Assembly (NCBI GenBank): GCA_038748365.1
Contig: JBCDIZ010000001.1
Span: 501,388-565,387 of the forward strand
Origin: Alterisphingorhabdus sp038748365
GTDB taxonomy: Bacteria > Pseudomonadota > Alphaproteobacteria > Sphingomonadales > Sphingomonadaceae
Direction of reading: 5' to 3'
DNA: 64,000 nt
A program made the translations under genes and the position numbers. How positions within the stretch are numbered: position 1 is the stretch's first letter; each line of letters opens with the position of its first letter. The notes beneath the pieces are model-generated. The model was not told the origin of the DNA, searched no databases, and saw only the letters and a list, made by a program, of their open reading frames with translations. This document shows positions 1 to 9,040 of the stretch, in pieces.

Positions 1-176
1 AGAAGCTGAGATCAGAATCATGTTCTGCCATAATGCCCAGAATAATCGGAAGATATTAAGCAAAACTTGCAGCCTGCACTTCTTTGCAAGCGGCACTTTC
101 AAAGCCACCAAATGTGACCAAACAGCCTGTCCCATAAGGCTTGTGCTTATTTTACACTGCGCGTAAACTATTAACC

Positions 177-2477
177 ATGTCTACTGACCGCAAAATTTAT
201 ACCATTGGTGACTGCGCCGCAGAAGGTGATGATATCGCCAGCGCAGATCAGGCCATGGAAGCCGCCGAAAATTCTGAAATGGAAGATGAAACCAGCGAGC
301 TGGATGATCAATGGCATGACGCGGAAGAGGAAAGCTCTGTGGGTGCTGCTTCCGATACATTGACCAGAACAACCACCATCACCTGCGTGTTGCTGGCTCT
401 GGCTTGGACCGCGGCCTATCTCTGGGCCAATCAGAGCCTTTGGGCAGATGGTCTGTCGCTGCAGGATGTCACTATATTGATCGGAGGATGGTCCGGACCA
501 GCATTAATCCTCTTGGCTATATTCATGCTGGTCAGCCGCAGGCGGCGTGCCGACGCTCGCTATTTTGACCAACAGGTAACAGGCATTGCCGAGGCCAGCC
601 ATTTGCTCGACGAGCGGCTGCGCACGACAAATAGCGAGCTCAGCATGGCGCGCGAGTTTATCAACAATCAGGCAACACAGCTCGATAGCCTTGGCCGCTC
701 GGCCATTGAACGCCTGACCGAACGTGCCGAAAATGTGCGTGACATGATCGATGGCAGCGACAAGTCCATGCAATCCATTGCCGATGTCAGCACTATCGCC
801 TCAAATAATCTCGAAGAATTGCGCAAGCATATGCCGGTGGTAACGACATCGGCCAAGGATATGGCCAACCAGATTGGCAATGCCGGACGCATGGCACAGG
901 GCCATATTCGCGACATGATCTCGGGTTTCAAGAAAATCAATGAATTCGGCCAAGCCAGCACGTCTCAGGTAGATGACCTGAATGAGCGTATTTCGCGTGC
1001 TCTGACACAATGGGAAAATCACATCAGCGCGCTTGAGATCAGTAGCACAAACACATCGCAGCAACTTATCAACAACAGTGAAAATGCAGCAAAAACACTG
1101 AATGACCAGCAACAATCCAGTGAAGACCGTCTCGAACAATTTCGGGAACGCTTTGCCGTCAGCCTGAATGACGCTGCTACAACATTGCAGCAAAATATAA
1201 GCAATTATGATGAGGCGATAAAAGCTCTTGCACAGCAACGCGAGGTCGAAGGTGATGCCATTGCGGCAATGATCGACACCATGGGTGCCAAGCTGACGGA
1301 CATACGGTCAGATATCAGCACTATGGATAGCGATGCCAGTCAGAGCACGGCGCAGATCGCTTTTGCCATATCTGCACTCAACACCGAGATAGCCAGTGTC
1401 GCCGAAGCACTTGAGAAATCGCATTCGGCGAGCGAACAACTTATGTCTCAAGGTGAGATGCTCAGCCAGCGCACAACCGCGCTGTCGGATGAGCTGGGCA
1501 ATGAATTGAGTGAGAAAGTCTCGACACTGTCAGAAACGCTGGAACGCGGCGAAAAGCATGGCCATAAATCGCGCAAAGAGCTTGAGAAAATGGTCCAATA
1601 TGGACAGGATTTAGAAAAGCTGCTCGAAAACAACATGCTGACGCTGACCGATCAGGAACAACATGTTCAACGTATAAATGGCGATTTTACGGATTTTATC
1701 GCACGCAACACCGACGCCCTGCAAAACGCCGATGCAACATTGCAGTCACTCGGTGCGCAAATGGACAATGTCTCCGAAAACAGCACCGTCAAATTATCCA
1801 CAGCCTTCCAGAATATCCGGGATAATGCCGAAGAGCGACTGAATGAAGTAGAGCAGCGCTTGAACGACGTTATCGCTATGCTGACGGCGACCATGGGAGA
1901 ACGCAGCGAAGCGGTTCTCGAAACAGCCATGCGCAACAAGTCAGAGGAAGTCATCGGCAAGCTGCAACTGGCGCTTAATCAAGCACTGGGCGCTACTCGA
2001 GAAGCTTCAACCAACCTTGTTGACCAGCTGGGCAAGGTTGATGCTCTCACCGCCAATCTGGAAAACCGTGTTGAACATGCACGCGAACGTGCCGAGTTGC
2101 AGACCGATCAGGAATTTACCCGCAATCTCGCCTTGATCACAGAGTCACTCAATTCCGCATCAATCGACATTACCAAGATATTGTCCGATGATGTTACCGA
2201 CACTGCCTGGGCCGCCTATCTTAAAGGCGATCGTGGCGTGTTCACCCGGCGTGCGGTGCGGCTGCTCAATACTGGCGAAGTGCGCGAAATTGCCCAACAT
2301 TATGAACAGGAGCCGGAATTCCAGGCTACTGTTAATCGCTATATCCATGACTTTGAGGCGATGCTGCGCGATCTGCTATCAACCCGTAATGGCGAGGCTA
2401 TCAGCGTGGCGCTGCTGTCATCCGATATGGGCAAACTCTATGTTGCGCTGGCTCAGGCGATTGAGCGCTTCCGCTAA
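177..2477 (+). CDS. Membrane-anchored coiled-coil protein, TipN-like
   Basis: About 766 residues from the ATG at 177. The frame is open from 141, but the upstream part reads like leader sequence. Residues 1-65 are acidic. Two hydrophobic segments lie at about 67-85 and 97-118, and a basic stretch (SRRRRAD) follows, which suggests an N-terminal hairpin in the inner membrane. Residues from about 130 to 680 are rich in Gln, Glu, Ala, Leu and Ser and look like long coiled coil. The last 80 residues form a compact region (DTAWAAYLKGDRG, SSDMGKLYVALAQ). This layout resembles alphaproteobacterial polarity proteins such as TipN, where two N-terminal membrane segments precede a long coiled coil. That assignment is inference from architecture, not a motif match. 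A methyl-accepting or other scaffold protein is the alternative. The gene ends 13 bases from the convergent DUF1467 gene. Confidence 0.75.
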   Translation: MSTDRKIYTIGDCAAEGDDIASADQAMEAAENSEMEDETSELDDQWHDAEEESSVGAASDTLTRTTTITCVLLALAWTAAYLWANQSLWADGLSLQDVTILIGGWSGPALILLAIFMLVSRRRRADARYFDQQVTGIAEASHLLDERLRTTNSELSMAREFINNQATQLDSLGRSAIERLTERAENVRDMIDGSDKSMQSIADVSTIASNNLEELRKHMPVVTTSAKDMANQIGNAGRMAQGHIRDMISGFKKINEFGQASTSQVDDLNERISRALTQWENHISALEISSTNTSQQLINNSENAAKTLNDQQQSSEDRLEQFRERFAVSLNDAATTLQQNISNYDEAIKALAQQREVEGDAIAAMIDTMGAKLTDIRSDISTMDSDASQSTAQIAFAISALNTEIASVAEALEKSHSASEQLMSQGEMLSQRTTALSDELGNELSEKVSTLSETLERGEKHGHKSRKELEKMVQYGQDLEKLLENNMLTLTDQEQHVQRINGDFTDFIARNTDALQNADATLQSLGAQMDNVSENSTVKLSTAFQNIRDNAEERLNEVEQRLNDVIAMLTATMGERSEAVLETAMRNKSEEVIGKLQLALNQALGATREASTNLVDQLGKVDALTANLENRVEHARERAELQTDQEFTRNLALITESLNSASIDITKILSDDVTDTAWAAYLKGDRGVFTRRAVRLLNTGEVREIAQHYEQEPEFQATVNRYIHDFEAMLRDLLSTRNGEAISVALLSSDMGKLYVALAQAIERFR

Positions 2478-2490
2478 CACCAGCCTGTTA

Positions 2491-2799
2491 TCAGTAAAGC
2501 AGTAATTGGGTTCGCTGGCTGATACTCATGCTGGGGGCATGGGCAAAAACGTCCACATCGTTGGTGGTAACCCAGCCATTGACATAGTTGAGATAGAACA
2601 GGCCGAAAGCAACGGCGGACACTATGGTCGCCCGAATAGCAACAAGCCCAGGACGAAAATTACCCGGCGCACTATCCGCCTGCCCAGGCACTTTGGCCAT
2701 TCCAAGCTCATCATGCGTCTTAATGCCAAATGGCAGCACGACCATGAACGCCATAACCCAAAAAAGCAGATAAACCGCAATGATCGAGGTCCATTCCAT
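2491..2799 (-). CDS. DUF1467 family small membrane protein
   Basis: 102 residues. It has two hydrophobic segments, at about 5-25 and 55-75, with a short polar stretch between them that contains PFGIKTHDELG, a pattern I recall as typical of DUF1467 proteins. These are small inner-membrane proteins of alphaproteobacteria with no established function. The gene lies 30 bases downstream of rnj and is probably the last gene of the nuo-birA-coaX-rnj transcript. The family name is from recognition and the function is unknown. Confidence 0.8.
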   Translation of the reverse strand: MEWTSIIAVYLLFWVMAFMVVLPFGIKTHDELGMAKVPGQADSAPGNFRPGLVAIRATIVSAVAFGLFYLNYVNGWVTTNDVDVFAHAPSMSISQRTQLLLY

Positions 2800-2829
2800 G
2801 GCCCGTCCTTCTGTGCTCCCCTTACTGGT

Positions 2830-4482
2830 CTAGGCTTGCTCGATAATGAGCACCTTGACGACCGGTTTCTTGCCTGTCCAGCGCGTCGCTACCCGACGCA
2901 CCGCTAGACGAATATCTTCACGCAACACATTGATATCGCCAGTTTTGGCTACACCCTTGCGACTGAACAGTTTTTGAACCGCCTCATCGGCTTCCTCAAG
3001 AAACAAATCCTCATCTTCATCCAGAGGAACGCCAAAAGGCATGATCTCGACATTACCGACGCGCCGGTTTTGCTCATCCAACGCGATGGCAACACTAATT
3101 GTTCCGTTATACGCAATTTTCCTGCGTTGGTTCATGGTCTGACCATCGGCAGGCAGGATGACATCTCCATCCAGAATGAGCCGACCGCTGCGCACCTGAT
3201 CCACACGCTCCGGATCGCCGGGGGCTAGGCGGATCATATCACCATTGGTCTGCACCACTGTTTTGGCGATGCCGCACTCCTCACCAAAGCGCGCCTGTTC
3301 GGTCATATGCCTCAACTCGCCATGAACCGGGACCAGTATTTCCGGCCGTATCCATTCATACATCGCCGCTAGTTCGGGCTTTCCGGGATGCCCGGAAACA
3401 TGGATATGAAACTGCTTTTCAGTAATGATGTTCACGCCCTTGGCCACCAGATTGTTAATCAGATGGCCGATAGACTTCTCATTGCCGGGGATTTCCTTGG
3501 TCGAGAAAATCACCGTATCACCAGCGCTGAGCTTGATCGGATGGCTGTCCGAAGCCATGCGGGCCAGCGCCGCATTGGTTTCACCCTGCCCTCCAGTGGC
3601 TATCACCATGGTCTGACTGCGGTTGAGACTGTCAACATCACGAAAATCTATGGTTTCCGGAAAGCCCATCAAATAGCCATTGGCTTGCGCATTTTCGAGA
3701 ATGCGGTGAAGCGAACGCCCAGCCAGACTCACCGTCCGTCCTGTTTCCTTGGCAATCTGGCCCAGCGTATCCATACGCGCGACATTGGAAGCGAAGGTGG
3801 TGACCACCACCCTGCCCTTAATCCCGGCAACCAGATCAGACAGCTCGCGCCGCACATCGCCTTCTGAGCCGGAAGCGTTTGGATTAAACACATTGGTGGA
3901 ATCGCAGACCATGGCCAGCACGCCTGCATCGCCAATGGCTCGCAATTCGGCTTCAGTCGATGGCGTTCCGATCAGCGGCTCGTCATCCAGCTTCCAGTCG
4001 CCAGTATGGAAGATCTTGCCATGCGGTGTATCGATCAGGAGCGCATTGCCCTCGGCAATACTGTGCGCCAATGGCACATAGCGGAAGCTGAACCGATCGA
4101 TGGTGAAATCAGTATTTTCTTCAATGATATGGAGATCGAGTTCGTCCTTGAGCCCCGCCTCTTCCAGCTTCCTTGTAATCAGGCCCGCGGTAAAGGCAGT
4201 GGCGTAAAGCGGCACGCCCAGATCACCGGCCAGATAAGGCAAGGCGCCGATATGGTCCTCATGACCGTGCGTCAGCACGATGGCGAGCAGATCCTCCTGA
4301 CGCTCCTCGATAAATTCCAGGTCAGGAAAAACAAGATCAACACCGGGATAATCGCCGCCAGAAAAAGTCATGCCCAAATCGGCCATGACCCATTTGCCCT
4401 GGCAGCCATAAAGATTGGCGTTCATGCCAATTTCGCCTGACCCGCCAAGGGCCAGGAACAGTAATTCGTCTTTGGGTTTCAT
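2830..4482 (-). CDS. rnj: Ribonuclease J
   Basis: 550 residues, the usual length for bacterial RNase J. It is a metallo-beta-lactamase/beta-CASP nuclease that acts as an endonuclease and a 5'-to-3' exonuclease in mRNA turnover and rRNA maturation. The N-terminal part contains the zinc-binding signature LTHGHEDHIGALPYL at about residues 70-85 and further metal-site residues (LAHSIAEG, HTGDWK). The beta-CASP region includes ATGGQGE and SAGDTVIFSTKEIPGNE. A later HVSGHPG and PVHGE belong to the conserved C-terminal part of the catalytic fold. It starts 10 bases after the coaX stop, so translation is probably linked. Alphaproteobacteria commonly carry RNase J in addition to RNase E. Confidence 0.95.
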   Translation of the reverse strand: MKPKDELLFLALGGSGEIGMNANLYGCQGKWVMADLGMTFSGGDYPGVDLVFPDLEFIEERQEDLLAIVLTHGHEDHIGALPYLAGDLGVPLYATAFTAGLITRKLEEAGLKDELDLHIIEENTDFTIDRFSFRYVPLAHSIAEGNALLIDTPHGKIFHTGDWKLDDEPLIGTPSTEAELRAIGDAGVLAMVCDSTNVFNPNASGSEGDVRRELSDLVAGIKGRVVVTTFASNVARMDTLGQIAKETGRTVSLAGRSLHRILENAQANGYLMGFPETIDFRDVDSLNRSQTMVIATGGQGETNAALARMASDSHPIKLSAGDTVIFSTKEIPGNEKSIGHLINNLVAKGVNIITEKQFHIHVSGHPGKPELAAMYEWIRPEILVPVHGELRHMTEQARFGEECGIAKTVVQTNGDMIRLAPGDPERVDQVRSGRLILDGDVILPADGQTMNQRRKIAYNGTISVAIALDEQNRRVGNVEIMPFGVPLDEDEDLFLEEADEAVQKLFSRKGVAKTGDINVLREDIRLAVRRVATRWTGKKPVVKVLIIEQA

Positions 4483-4492
4483 AAAATTCTCG

Positions 4493-5275
4493 TCAGTCTG
4501 CGACTCTCGCCGCGAGCAGAGCCAAGCCGTACATGGTGAGGTCCGGCTCTATGGAATCAAAAATATCGGTATGTTCGTCAAACAGTACAGCCAAGCCGCC
4601 GGTTGCGATAACCTTGGCTGGACGACCGATCTGCGCTTTCATCCGGGTAATAAGCCCTTCCATTAGCGCAACATAGCCCCAGAAGACACCGATATGCATC
4701 TGATCCTCGGTATTGCGGCCGAGCACATTGCCGTTGCTGCTTTCCGGCGCCTCAATTGCGATACGCGGCAGTTTGGCGGCAGCATTGACCAACGCATCGA
4801 GTGACAGGTTGATGCCCGGCGCGATAATGCCGCCCTTATAAGCACCGGTATAATCAATAAAGTCGAGCGTTGTGGCGGTGCCGAAATCGATAACGATCAG
4901 ATCACCCTCATGCCGTTTATGTGCACCTATGGCGTTGACCGCGCGGTCGGCACCAAGCGATTCCGGTTGGTCGACGTCAACTTCAATGCCCCATTCGGTC
5001 GACCCCTTGCCCGCAATCAGCGGCTTAAGGTCAAAATATTTTTGCGACAGCAGCGACAGATTATGCAGCGCGCGCGGCACAACGGTGGAGATAATCACCC
5101 GCTTGACGGCGCTACGGTCAAAGCCCTCCAGCTGGAAAAGTTGTTGCAACCAGACTGCATATTCATCCGCTGTGCGTCGCGGATCGGTCGATATGCGCCA
5201 GCGGGTCTTCTGTTCCATATTGTCATAAATGGCGAACACCGCATTGGTATTGCCCACATCAATTGCCAGCAGCAT
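4493..5275 (-). CDS. coaX: Type III pantothenate kinase
   Basis: 260 residues. It phosphorylates pantothenate in the first step of coenzyme A synthesis. It is an ASKHA-fold kinase: the first phosphate-binding loop is DVGNTNAVFAIYD near the N-terminus, GADRAVNAIGAHKR lies near residue 110, the second phosphate motif is IDFGTATTLDFID, and VIATGGLA is near the C-terminus. The ATG at 5275 is preferred over a TTG one codon upstream because it overlaps the birA stop as TGATG, a typical coupled junction. Its place between birA and rnj after the nuo genes is common in alphaproteobacteria. Confidence 0.95.
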   Translation of the reverse strand: MLLAIDVGNTNAVFAIYDNMEQKTRWRISTDPRRTADEYAVWLQQLFQLEGFDRSAVKRVIISTVVPRALHNLSLLSQKYFDLKPLIAGKGSTEWGIEVDVDQPESLGADRAVNAIGAHKRHEGDLIVIDFGTATTLDFIDYTGAYKGGIIAPGINLSLDALVNAAAKLPRIAIEAPESSNGNVLGRNTEDQMHIGVFWGYVALMEGLITRMKAQIGRPAKVIATGGLAVLFDEHTDIFDSIEPDLTMYGLALLAARVAD

Positions 5276-6066
5276 CAATCATTTCCTGTCTGAACCAGCA
5301 GGTCGACATCACCTGCATTGACCATATGGGTGTTCCCGTCACCATCGCGCAAGCGTAATGCCCCGTCCGGGGCCAGTCCGTCAAATATTCCGGCGAGCTT
5401 TTTACCATCCGAGCCGGTCACAGAAAGGGCTGTACCACGCGGATGAGCGCAATTCTCCCATTCCTGGATGATTGCGCCCAGCCCACGCTGTGGATCACGC
5501 CAGAGCTTGAGCGTTGCGGCAAAGCTTTCCGCCAGCTTCTCGGCGGCTAATTCGGCTGTAGCCGTCTTACCGCCTTTTAGATCGTGCAGCGCTATCGTTT
5601 CACGATCTGGCAGATCGGGTGCGCTGGTAATATTCATGCCCAGCCCCGCAACTACGGCGTCGCCGGTACGTTCGAGCAATATCCCGCCAAGCTTGACGCC
5701 ATTGACCAGCAGATCATTCGGCCATTTCAGCATCGGCACGCTATTGCCGAGCCAATGTGCCGCCGTGGAGTGAAAAGCGAGCCCTGCGACTAACGCCAAT
5801 GTAGCAGGCGACGGATCGTCGTGGCGAAGGCGCACTATCGTGCTGATATAGAGATTGCCCAGCGGGCTGGCCCAGTTGCGCTGCAACCGCCCGCGCCCAG
5901 CCTGTTGTTGCTCAGCGCGTAGCCATATTCCTTCCGGCGCACCTTGTTGCGCGCGCTGCAACAGGTCGGCATTAGTCGATGTAGTAAGCGCAACCGTTTC
6001 GATAGAATGAGCGATGTTACAACGCCCAGAACAATGCGCGCGCCGCGTCATCAGCATAATAGCCAA
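5275..6066 (-). CDS. birA: Biotin--[acetyl-CoA-carboxylase] ligase
   Basis: Up to 263 residues. It joins biotin to the carboxyl carrier protein of acetyl-CoA carboxylase through biotinyl-AMP. Visible motifs are the biotin/ATP loop QQQAGRGRLQRNWAS, the central KWPNDLLVNGVKLGGILLER, and a C-terminal beta domain ending in LRDGDGNTHMVNAGDVDLLV. There is no N-terminal winged helix, so this is a non-repressor (group I) ligase. The start is uncertain. ATGs at 6066, 6057 and 6051 all lie inside the 3' end of nuoN, and the conserved enzyme begins near the sequence ETVALTTSTNADLL, so some N-terminal residues may be untranslated or poorly conserved. Confidence 0.92.
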   Translation of the reverse strand: MAIMLMTRRAHCSGRCNIAHSIETVALTTSTNADLLQRAQQGAPEGIWLRAEQQQAGRGRLQRNWASPLGNLYISTIVRLRHDDPSPATLALVAGLAFHSTAAHWLGNSVPMLKWPNDLLVNGVKLGGILLERTGDAVVAGLGMNITSAPDLPDRETIALHDLKGGKTATAELAAEKLAESFAATLKLWRDPQRGLGAIIQEWENCAHPRGTALSVTGSDGKKLAGIFDGLAPDGALRLRDGDGNTHMVNAGDVDLLVQTGND

Positions 6067-7483
6067 TGCCTGCGCTGAGCAGATAGCCGAGCGGCGAGAT
6101 AAATGCCGCGAGCAACGTAATGATGATCATACGCTCTGGTGCGACGCGGTCGGTTGCAACAACATCGGTAGGCGCATCAAAATACATCACCTTGATGACT
6201 TTAAGATAGTAAAAGGCGCCAATAACTGAGGCGGCGATACCCAATGCTGCCAATGGCAACAGGTCAGCCTGCACCGCCGCATCAAACACCAGAAACTTGC
6301 CGTAAAAACCGTAAAGCGGTGGGATACCGGCGAGCGAGAACATAAACATCGCTAAAGCTGCGGCAAGGCCGGGACGCGTTTTGGAGAGGCCCGCAATATT
6401 GGGCAGCAATTCCACCGCACGGCCTTCCTTGTCCTGTAATTCGAGAACACAGAGAAAAGAGCCGAGCGTCATCGCAACATAGATCAGCAGATAAACAATC
6501 GCGCCGCTGGCCCCGGCTTCAGTCGCGGTGGCCAACCCAATCAGGATAAAGCCGACATTGTTGATCGAGCTATAGGCCAGCAGACGTTTGATATTGGCCT
6601 GACCGATGGCACCCGCTGCCCCGAGGACAATCGAGCCCAGCGCCACAAAGATAATGATCTGCTGCCAGACATCGCCCATGCCGCCAAAGGCTTCGGCTAG
6701 CATCCGCATAGTCAGCGCGATCGCGGCAACCTTGGGGGCGCTGGCAAAGAAGGTGGTGACCGGTGTCGGCGCACCTTCATAAACATCGGGCGTCCACATA
6801 TGGAACGGCACAGCACTGATCTTGAACGCCAGGCCAGCCAGCACGAATACCAGACCGAAGAGCGCACCATTGCTGATGCCATCGCTCATCGCCTGCTGGA
6901 TGCCGATAAAGCTGGTGGTGCCAGTAAAGCCGTAAAGCAGCGACATGCCGAAGAGCAATATACCGCTGGCAAGTGCGCCAAGGACGAAATATTTGAGACC
7001 CGCTTCGCTTGACCGCTCATCCTGCCGCGCGATACTGGCGAGGACATAGGCGGCAAGGCTGTTCAATTCGAGGCCTATATAGACGGTCAACAGATCGACC
7101 GATGATACCATCATGCCCATGCCGATAGCGGCAAAGACTACCAGCAACGGATATTCGCCGCGCATCGCCTTGCGCGCTTCCATCCAGCGCGGCGAGACAA
7201 TCAGCGTGACAATCGCTGCGCCATAGATCAGCAGCTTCATCAGCGAGCCAAAACGGTCCATGCGATACTGGCCATAAAAGGCGTCCGCGCCTTCGGAAAA
7301 GCCGTCACCAGTTAGGAAATCAAGTGCAACCGCTGATGACGCGACCAAAGCTGTGACCGACAGGATGCTGGCCAACTTGGTGACCCGCTCACCGCCAAAG
7401 GCAACGAACAGCAGCAGAGCGAGACTGGAAACAGAAAGAATAAGTTCCGGCGCAATAAGCTGGAACCAAAGCGAATAGTTCAT
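6017..7483 (-). CDS. nuoN: NADH-quinone oxidoreductase subunit N
   Basis: 488 residues. It is an antiporter-like proton-pumping subunit in the membrane arm of complex I, with about 14 hydrophobic segments. Family-typical stretches include SVDLLTVYIGLELNSLAAYVL, where a Glu in a membrane helix is part of the proton path, LAFKISAVPFHMWTPDVYEG, and LAYSSINNVGFILIG. The ATG at 7483 overlaps the nuoM stop (TGATG); a TTG one codon upstream is less likely. It is the last subunit gene of the operon, and birA overlaps its 3' end. Confidence 0.96.
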   Translation of the reverse strand: MNYSLWFQLIAPELILSVSSLALLLFVAFGGERVTKLASILSVTALVASSAVALDFLTGDGFSEGADAFYGQYRMDRFGSLMKLLIYGAAIVTLIVSPRWMEARKAMRGEYPLLVVFAAIGMGMMVSSVDLLTVYIGLELNSLAAYVLASIARQDERSSEAGLKYFVLGALASGILLFGMSLLYGFTGTTSFIGIQQAMSDGISNGALFGLVFVLAGLAFKISAVPFHMWTPDVYEGAPTPVTTFFASAPKVAAIALTMRMLAEAFGGMGDVWQQIIIFVALGSIVLGAAGAIGQANIKRLLAYSSINNVGFILIGLATATEAGASGAIVYLLIYVAMTLGSFLCVLELQDKEGRAVELLPNIAGLSKTRPGLAAALAMFMFSLAGIPPLYGFYGKFLVFDAAVQADLLPLAALGIAASVIGAFYYLKVIKVMYFDAPTDVVATDRVAPERMIIITLLAAFISPLGYLLSAGIGYYADDAARALFWAL

Positions 7484-9039
7484 CAATGCGCCCCTTCTTC
7501 ACCATGATGGTCACCACCATGGTCCTCGGCTGCTTTGGCTGGTGCCGCGCCCATCACCAGTTGGGCATCACCCTCCGGCTTGGCCCGGGCAATGCGCGCT
7601 TCCAATGTAGTGATGTCATTACGCATCGGCGCGAGGAAGCTCTCGGGATAAACCCCCATCCAGAGAACCACCGCAGCAATTGGAGCCAGCAGCGCCATTT
7701 CACGCGCTGACAGGTCCGGCATGGCCTTCACATCATCTTTGGTGAGATCGCCATAGGCAATGCGCCGGTACAGATAAAGCATATAGCCTGCCCCGAGAAT
7801 GATACCGGTGGTGCAGACCAACGCGACAAGGCTGGACACCTCATACACACCCAGCAGCGACAGGAATTCGCCGACAAAACCGCTCGTGCCCGGCAGGCCG
7901 ATGCTCGCCATGGTGAACAGCAGGAAAAGGATCGCATAGCGCGGCATGTTGATAGACAGACCACCATAACGGTCAATCTCTCGCGTATGCAGACGGTCAT
8001 AGATCACGCCAACGCAGAGGAACAGCGCGCCGGAAACAAGGCCGTGACTCAGCATGACCACCATCGCGCCTTCGAGGCCCTGACGGTTAAACGCAAACAG
8101 ACCGATAGTCACGATTGCCATGTGAGCGACCGAGCTATAGGCAATCAGCTTCTTCATATCGTGCTGCACCAGCGCAACCAGCGATGTGTAGACCACAGCG
8201 ACCATCGACAGGCCAAAGATCAGCCAGATAAAGTCAGCCGAGGCTTCGGGGAACATCGGCAGCGAGAAGCGGATAAAGCCGTATCCGCCCAGTTTCAGCA
8301 ACACGCCTGCGAGGATTACAGAGCCAGCAGTCGGTGCTTGGACGTGCGCGTCGGGCAACCAGGTGTGTACTGGCCACATCGGCATTTTCACCGCAAAGCT
8401 GGCGAAGAAAGCGAGCCATAGCCAGGTTTGCGCCGCGACCGGGAAGTCATAGTTGAGCAGCGTCGGAATATCGGTCGTGCCCGCCTCATTCACCATCCAG
8501 AACATGGCGATCAGCATCAGCACCGAGCCGAGCAGCGTATAGAGGAAGAACTTATACGAGGCGTAGATGCGGTTATCGCCACCCCAAATGCCGATGATGA
8601 GATACATCGGGATCAGGCCTGCCTCAAAGAAGATGTAGAACAGGAAGATATCCTGCGCCGCGAAGACGCCGATCATCAGCACCTCCATCAGCAGGAAGGC
8701 GGCCATATATTCGCCCACGCGTGTTTGTATTGCCTGCCAACTCGCGCCGATACAGATCGGCATCAGGAACACCGAGAGCATGATCAGCATCAGCGAGATG
8801 CCATCAATGCCGAGCGCCCAGCTGAAACGGTCGAACAACGGCGCGCTCTCAACAAACTGCCATTGCGCGCCGCCAATATCGAAGTTCATCCACAGGATGA
8901 TGCCAAGAACCAGATCAACCAATGTCGCCAACAACGCCACCATACGTGCAGTCGAGGCAGGTACATACAGGCAGATAACCGCAGCAATCGCCGGGACAGC
9001 CAGCATCAACGAGAGAATGGGGAAGCCGAGATCATTCAT
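7483..9039 (-). CDS. nuoM: NADH-quinone oxidoreductase subunit M
   Basis: 518 residues, the normal size. It is an antiporter-like membrane subunit of complex I. It contains the conserved helix with FLFYIFFEAGLIPMYLIIG, the PMWPVHTWLPDAHVQAPTAG segment typical of the NuoL/M/N family, and LIAYSSVAHMAIVTIG. The C-terminus is a soluble His-rich tail (EDHGGDHHGEEGAH), unusual but harmless and seen in sphingomonad proteins. The ATG at 9039 is one base after the nuoL stop region. Confidence 0.97.
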   Translation of the reverse strand: MNDLGFPILSLMLAVPAIAAVICLYVPASTARMVALLATLVDLVLGIILWMNFDIGGAQWQFVESAPLFDRFSWALGIDGISLMLIMLSVFLMPICIGASWQAIQTRVGEYMAAFLLMEVLMIGVFAAQDIFLFYIFFEAGLIPMYLIIGIWGGDNRIYASYKFFLYTLLGSVLMLIAMFWMVNEAGTTDIPTLLNYDFPVAAQTWLWLAFFASFAVKMPMWPVHTWLPDAHVQAPTAGSVILAGVLLKLGGYGFIRFSLPMFPEASADFIWLIFGLSMVAVVYTSLVALVQHDMKKLIAYSSVAHMAIVTIGLFAFNRQGLEGAMVVMLSHGLVSGALFLCVGVIYDRLHTREIDRYGGLSINMPRYAILFLLFTMASIGLPGTSGFVGEFLSLLGVYEVSSLVALVCTTGIILGAGYMLYLYRRIAYGDLTKDDVKAMPDLSAREMALLAPIAAVVLWMGVYPESFLAPMRNDITTLEARIARAKPEGDAQLVMGAAPAKAAEDHGGDHHGEEGAH

Positions 9040-9040
9040 G

